Part shown: in pieces, positions 59,962-64,000 of the stretch | Position numbering within the stretch: the stretch's first letter is position 1 | How the letters are laid out: every line of letters starts with the position of its first letter | NCBI GenBank assembly: GCA_002746535.1 | Contig: NVWA01000004.1 | Location: forward strand, 125,400-189,399 | DNA: 64,000 nt | Direction of reading: 5' to 3' | From: Planctomycetota bacterium | Lineage (GTDB): Bacteria; Planctomycetota; GCA-2746535 | The notes under the pieces: generated by a model | Database searches by the model: none | The model's input: the letters and a program-made list of their open reading frames with translations, nothing else | What the model was told of the DNA's origin: nothing | Program-made: the position numbers and the translations under genes

Positions 59962-61623
59962 TTAAAGAAGTAGTTTCGTTTTTAATTCTTTAGCCGATTT
60001 GCTATAGCTTGAATTGGGATATCTCTTCACTAAAGAGTTTATACTACGAGCGATAGACTTTAATAAAGAAGCATTTGTTTTTTTAAATTTTGAATCTTTA
60101 TAATTATGAGGTCCTTTATAGGGCCTCAATCGTTTCAGCATTAGTTTTATACGTTTAAACATTCCTGCAGCAAATTTATCTTCCTTATAACTAGGTTTAG
60201 CTTTCAACTCATTACTAATTTCTGTAGCTTTGATAGCAAATTCATCCCCTCGAAAAGTTTTTGCAACAGCTTCATAAATCTTTAAAGCACCAATAGGATC
60301 CGTCACCTGTAATTCTAATGCTTCATTCATTTTAGAGTCGTAGGTTTGTTTAATAAATATAAATAGTTCTTCAGCTTCTGACTTTTCAGCAGCATTATCA
60401 CTTAATAATTTCTTACGTATCGTCTTTAGATTCAAACCCAAGCTTCTTTTTGCATAAATATTTTTAGCAATTGATTTCAAATATTTAAAAGAACTGCTTT
60501 TTGAAACAAAGTTCTGAGCATCCTTTAAACTTCTTAGAGCTTTCTTTCTATATGCAATATAGATGGGGCTCTTGGGAGGGAATGATTTATTTTTACTCTC
60601 TACCCCAGTTGCACCATCTCGAGCTATAATTTTACCATCAAGTTTATTACCAGATATGACAATATTGCGAGCATCCTTGTATCGATATTCAATTGGAGTA
60701 GGATATCCACTACAAATAACAATATTGTTAATGATTTTCGAACCAGGACTATTGTTAACGATAATGCCATCGTCACCACGCACACCAGGATCTTTGATAA
60801 AAATATTATTTTTAATCATTCCACCCTCATGATCATACGACTTCCCTTTAGCTTTTGGCTTTTTTGAACTTAGACCAAAGGCTATGCCTCTCGCACAATT
60901 TATCATTAAATTATTTTCACAAATGGAATTGGATGACCCATTCCAAAATAAAATGGCATGGCCAGCAAGTTGATCGTTAGAAGGACCCATAATGTTATTA
61001 AAAATATTATTTCTTACAATCCAGTCTTTACCAGTATGAATGTCAACGCCTTGGGTATACCATGAACGGGCCATTTTGGTATATTCAAATAAACAGTATT
61101 CTACCTTACCTCTTAAAACCCCTCTACCACTATTCGTATCAGAATTCCCCTTTAAGAATTGTTCTCCAGCATCAAAAAATCGGATATTATAAAAATGCAT
61201 ATCCGTACAGTTCCCTTGCATTGCAATCGGATGATGATAGACATCCCCAATACTAAGATTAGAAACACGAACATTTGTACATCCGGAAAACTCTAGGCAG
61301 TGAGGAGTATCACCAAAGTTCTTATTCTTATAGCCTTGGCCAATTATTTTTACTAAATTTCGATTAAATTTTTTGCCACGAATCTCAATATTTTTTCTAC
61401 CGCGAATATAAATATGAACAGAAACTTTATAAATTCCTGGTGCAATGACAATGGTAGTATTATCAGCAATATTGAGCAACTTACTTTCAAGATCCTTAAC
61501 TGAAGATACTTGAATCACCCTTTTATTCATCAAGGGTAATGATTTTGGAGCAACATATTCTTGTGACAAAAGGGTACAAGTAAAAATTAAGAAAAAATGG
61601 ATCACAAAATAAAATTTAATCAT
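59962..61623 (-). CDS. Secreted right-handed beta-helix protein with helical C-terminal tail
   Basis: 553 residues with a signal peptide (F-Y-F-V-I-H-F-F-L-I-F-T-C-T-L-L-S). Residues ~35-335 are PbH1 beta-helix: N-T-T-I-V-I-A-P-G-I-Y-K-V-S-V, N-V-R-V-S-N-L-S-I-G-D-V-Y-H-H-P, W-I-V-R-N-N-I-F-N-N-I, S-I-C-E-N-N-L-M-I-N-C-A-R-G-I-A-F-G. Residues ~345-553 are a Lys-rich helical tail, possibly a coiled coil or TPR-like (Q-V-T-D-P-I-G-A-L-K-I-Y-E-A-V-A-K-T-F). Related in fold to the proteins at 41813 and 54513, but secreted and with this extra tail. Possibly a polysaccharide lyase; catalytic residues not identified. Confidence 0.75.
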   Translation of the reverse strand: MIKFYFVIHFFLIFTCTLLSQEYVAPKSLPLMNKRVIQVSSVKDLESKLLNIADNTTIVIAPGIYKVSVHIYIRGRKNIEIRGKKFNRNLVKIIGQGYKNKNFGDTPHCLEFSGCTNVRVSNLSIGDVYHHPIAMQGNCTDMHFYNIRFFDAGEQFLKGNSDTNSGRGVLRGKVEYCLFEYTKMARSWYTQGVDIHTGKDWIVRNNIFNNIMGPSNDQLAGHAILFWNGSSNSICENNLMINCARGIAFGLSSKKPKAKGKSYDHEGGMIKNNIFIKDPGVRGDDGIIVNNSPGSKIINNIVICSGYPTPIEYRYKDARNIVISGNKLDGKIIARDGATGVESKNKSFPPKSPIYIAYRKKALRSLKDAQNFVSKSSSFKYLKSIAKNIYAKRSLGLNLKTIRKKLLSDNAAEKSEAEELFIFIKQTYDSKMNEALELQVTDPIGALKIYEAVAKTFRGDEFAIKATEISNELKAKPSYKEDKFAAGMFKRIKLMLKRLRPYKGPHNYKDSKFKKTNASLLKSIARSINSLVKRYPNSSYSKSAKELKTKLLL

Positions 61624-61749
61624 CTAATTTTAATCCCATCATTTGAATACAATACTTAATATGGAGCTAATAATCATAAACGTTATACAAAGTCAAACAA
61701 TTCAAAAAAAACAAATAAGAAGGCTATTTTCATGAAATAAACCGAGATA

Positions 61750-62991
61750 CTAGTCTACTATTGTTTTGATTTCATCCCTTTGCAACCAATTCAAATTTTC
61801 GTGATCAAATAACTTAATTAACATAAGTGACAATAAACAGCAGGCACCAAATCCAATAATCAAAGAATAAATATTACCATCGTATTGATACCCTATAAAG
61901 ATACCAATTGGTACAGAAATTATCGTCGATAAAGATCCTATCACAGCGGCACCCATGCCAGCTATATGACCTACAGGTTCCATGGCAATGGAACTTAAAT
62001 TACCAAAGATAATTCCCATGCAAAAAAACTTCACCATCAAAAAACCTAAAAGAATAGTTAAAGGTGGATGACCTGAATAAGGGTAACTAATCAATAATAA
62101 GAAAAATGAACTTAACACGATAACGATCAAGGCCCAACGGGACAAGAAACTCATGCCATATTTTCTTACGATACGCCCGTTAACAAATGATGCGACTCCC
62201 ACGGCAATGGCAAGACCTCCGAAATAGATGGGAAACATTTTTCCGAGACCATATTGCACTTCAAAAATAACTTGTGATGTTTTTAAATAAGCTAAAAAAG
62301 CCCCAGAAGTTAGGCCAATAACAATTGTGTATAACAAAGCGATTCTGATTTTACACACTTCAATGAATGCTTTAAAAATACTTGAAATGGACATTTTAAG
62401 TCGATCTTCTTTGTTTAAGGTTTCTTCTTGGCGCAGTAAGAACCATACCAATACGGCACTTCCAGCCACTAAAAAAACGATAAAAATAAACCGCCAATTC
62501 GAAAACTGAAGAATGATTAATCCGATGCCAGGTGCCAAGACAGGAACCATTATAAAGACCATCATAATATAAGACATGATTCGTGCCATTTCACGACCTT
62601 TATACAAATCCCGCGCCAGCACTAGAGAAACATTTGCGGGCCCTGCTACTCCAAATCCTTGCAATAATCTCCCTATTAACATTGTTGTAAGATTTTCTGA
62701 GAATAATGAGACCAAGCAACCTACTAGATAAATGCTAAACCCTATAACAACTGCTGGTCTGCGGCCATAACCATCAGTGATTGAACCAAAAAATAATTTT
62801 CCGACTCCTAATCCAAGGAACATAAAAGAAACAATGAGCTGAATATCTTTAGGATCATTAAGATGCAAATCGACGGTCATGACATTAAAGGCCGGCAACA
62901 TACAATCAATTGCTAAGGCCAAAATACTTGTCATCATAGCCATCAATATTACAAATTCGCCGAAGGGCAATTTTTTCTTTTTTGTAATCAT
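61750..62991 (-). CDS. MFS transporter, Bcr/CflA (drug:H+ antiporter) type
   Basis: 413 residues with 12 hydrophobic segments. Motif A is F-F-G-S-I-T-D-G-Y-G-R-R-P (~67-79), with the antiporter-typical P-V-L-A-P-G-I-G (~156-163) in motif C. This matches the Bcr/CflA family. Other recognisable segments are L-A-I-D-C-M-L-P-A-F and G-R-L-L-Q-G-F-G. It likely exports a drug or metabolite across the inner membrane. Isolated between repeats; promoter beyond 62992. Confidence 0.85.
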   Translation of the reverse strand: MITKKKKLPFGEFVILMAMMTSILALAIDCMLPAFNVMTVDLHLNDPKDIQLIVSFMFLGLGVGKLFFGSITDGYGRRPAVVIGFSIYLVGCLVSLFSENLTTMLIGRLLQGFGVAGPANVSLVLARDLYKGREMARIMSYIMMVFIMVPVLAPGIGLIILQFSNWRFIFIVFLVAGSAVLVWFLLRQEETLNKEDRLKMSISSIFKAFIEVCKIRIALLYTIVIGLTSGAFLAYLKTSQVIFEVQYGLGKMFPIYFGGLAIAVGVASFVNGRIVRKYGMSFLSRWALIVIVLSSFFLLLISYPYSGHPPLTILLGFLMVKFFCMGIIFGNLSSIAMEPVGHIAGMGAAVIGSLSTIISVPIGIFIGYQYDGNIYSLIIGFGACCLLSLMLIKLFDHENLNWLQRDEIKTIVD

Positions 62992-63297
62992 ATACGTTTA
63001 TTTTTTTTTAGAAAATTCAGGATACTAATTATTGTTGCAAATCGGAAGTCAGGATTATAAGCTTTGATTTCAATATTCTAGGAAAATGAGATCAAGAGAT
63101 ATAGTACCGAGAACTTCTAGTCGTACCTATCAATTTTTGTAAACAGCCTTTAAACGCTGCTTTAAATGAATAATTCTGATTTCAAATGACTTAAGCTTGG
63201 GCTTATCGTCATGGTTAGGTCAGCACCAAAATCAATATAAGTTAATTCGGTTACATATTGGTCTTGTTTACTGGTTAGATATGGAAAATATTTTTAT
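62992..63297. other. Intergenic region
   Basis: 306 bp with no gene. An AGTACCGAGA..TTCTAGT motif (63103) is also found at 59757; no other feature recognised. Confidence 0.45.
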
Positions 63298-63498
63298 TTA
63301 ATTCATATTTTGGCCAAGATAAAAAACAAGATTTTTAATATCTTTTATTATGCCTGATCTAAATAATAGAATATCTTTCTTCAAAGATTGATTCCCAGGA
63401 TCTATTTTATCATTTATATTATCTACTATTAAAATGAGTTCCTCCACTTTATTATAAAGTGAATTAGTGCTAAACAGCAAGTCTTCTTTTTCAATCAT
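63298..63498 (-). CDS. Small helical protein of unknown function
   Basis: 66 residues preceded by a perfect AAGGAG seven bases before the ATG, so it is very likely translated. Helical throughout (K-V-E-E-L-I-L-I-V-D-N-I-N-D-K-I, then L-L-F-R-S-G-I-I-K-D-I-K-N-L-V-F-Y-L). No motif, no signal peptide. It is followed on the same strand beyond a short gap by an AT-rich intergenic region and preceded by the partial gene at 63548. Function unknown; possible partner of that upstream gene (49 bp apart). Confidence 0.6.
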   Translation of the reverse strand: MIEKEDLLFSTNSLYNKVEELILIVDNINDKIDPGNQSLKKDILLFRSGIIKDIKNLVFYLGQNMN

Positions 63499-63547
63499 TT
63501 TTGCTCCTTAAATAATTTGTTAGAATGATGCAAATAAGTAAGACGAC

Positions 63548-64000
63548 TCATTTAACTTTTCGACTTACCTCCTCCTCATTATTATAATTAGAATTGTTAA
63601 TATTATTAAATTTTAAACTCCACAATTGATAAAATTTATCCCTGTTTGAAGAATCATTAAAGGCAGAAACTTTATTCATAAAAAAACGATATAAGTTTAT
63701 ACAGGTTAGCTTATTATCTCTAATTTTAATTTCATTTTTAATTTGCAAATCCAATTCTTTTAATTCTCTTTTGAAAAAATAATCATTCAGATTTTTATCA
63801 CCTGAATATTTAGCGTATTTTTTTAAATACATATTTTCCACAGTCAGCAAATTCAATCTCATAGGTACAGCCGGTGCATTCTCAACTTTCTTATAAGAGC
63901 AAGTGCTTCCAATAATCTCAAAACATAAAACCTTTTTGTAAAAAAACTGATGTCTAGGATTTATGGTAATCACGTAATCAGTCGACTTCAAATGGCTTGA
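63548..64000 (-). CDS. Protein of unknown function (5' end beyond window)
   Basis: At least 150 residues; the frame stays open to the window edge, and a TTG at 63991 is not a convincing start, so the N-terminus is missing. Visible segments are I-N-P-R-H-Q-F-F-Y-K-K-V-L-C-F-E-I-I-G and M-R-L-N-L-L-T-V-E-N, then a basic/acidic helical C-terminus ending V-S-R-K-V-K. No family recognised. It lies 49 bp upstream of the small gene at 63298 on the same strand. Confidence 0.5.
   Translation of the reverse strand, partial: SSHLKSTDYVITINPRHQFFYKKVLCFEIIGSTCSYKKVENAPAVPMRLNLLTVENMYLKKYAKYSGDKNLNDYFFKRELKELDLQIKNEIKIRDNKLTCINLYRFFMNKVSAFNDSSNRDKFYQLWSLKFNNINNSNYNNEEEVSRKVK

Noticed and set aside
1..64000. 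CRISPR array
   Set aside because: No regularly spaced 25-40 bp repeats with unique spacers; the dispersed repeats are far apart and in both orientations.

Overview
The window is AT-rich, apart from one sharply GC-rich island. It is dominated by secreted proteins: beta-propellers, right-handed beta-helices, SGNH hydrolases, CAP domains and InlB-type repeats. It also carries a pseudopilin with an N-K-F-S-L-I-E-M leader of the kind abundant in Lentisphaerota and Planctomycetota, an EF-hand protein, and a GntR/PQQ-propeller pair. Taken together this suggests a chromosomal segment of a Lentisphaerota-like (PVC superphylum) polysaccharide-degrading, probably marine or particle-associated bacterium. 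That assignment is an inference; no rRNA or ordinary tRNA is present to test it.

Layout. 1-1.5 kb: a truncated BNR/sialidase-like propeller and a MoaD/ThiS protein, divergent from an ArsR regulator. 1.8-10.6 kb: secreted proteins (FlgD/NHL-type propeller, an unknown duplicated-domain protein, an SGNH hydrolase, a double CAP protein) separated by copies of a 108-bp dispersed repeat. 10.7-11.7 kb: a RAYT (Y1/HUH transposase) lying between two inverted copies of that repeat. 12-13.1 kb: an Mrr-like nuclease with a zinc-ribbon N-terminus. 13.5-16.0 kb: a GC-rich ABC exporter island with truncated AT-rich coding sequence at its borders. 16.5-20.6 kb: a GntR regulator plus a PQQ-propeller protein. 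20.7-25.1 kb: a sigma factor / anti-sigma / periplasmic-sensor operon resembling Cnr-type metal signalling, an EF-hand protein, and a thioredoxin-outer-membrane-barrel fusion. 25.1-26.6 kb: SDR and TetR genes with two copies of one operator. 26.9-28.1 kb: a nucleotidyltransferase/HTH pair resembling a toxin-antitoxin or abortive-infection module.

The most interesting locus is 28.34-31.30 kb. A sigma-54-type -24/-12 promoter precedes a 139-nt RNA. This RNA has perfect tRNA acceptor, D and T arms, but its anticodon arm is replaced by an elongated stem carrying an extra ~66-nt domain. An attenuator-like hairpin follows, then a 679-residue protein that I recall as the MXAN_6230/SCO0854 type with a TerD-like C-terminal part, then an HD-domain (MESH1/SpoT-like) hydrolase. 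The layout recalls the sigma-54-controlled Rsr-YrlA-RtcBA RNA-repair operons, which use a tRNA-mimicking Y RNA, but the protein components are different.

31.5-64 kb: a second FlgD/NHL propeller, an alpha/alpha-barrel glycosidase-like protein, a DUF4034-like protein, a BNR pseudogene, a pseudopilin, an IS3-family element, and three right-handed beta-helix paralogues. The same stretch holds a tandem pair of large secreted proteins, one split by an in-frame TAA, plus DUF3095 and D-aminoacylase-like proteins. It closes with a 1332-residue InlB-repeat protein with a GGGGC-type C-terminal sorting tail, a 1242-residue DNRLRE/glycosidase-like/SGNH protein, a Bcr/CflA transporter and two unknown small genes at the right edge. 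No CRISPR array, rRNA or ordinary tRNA was seen.
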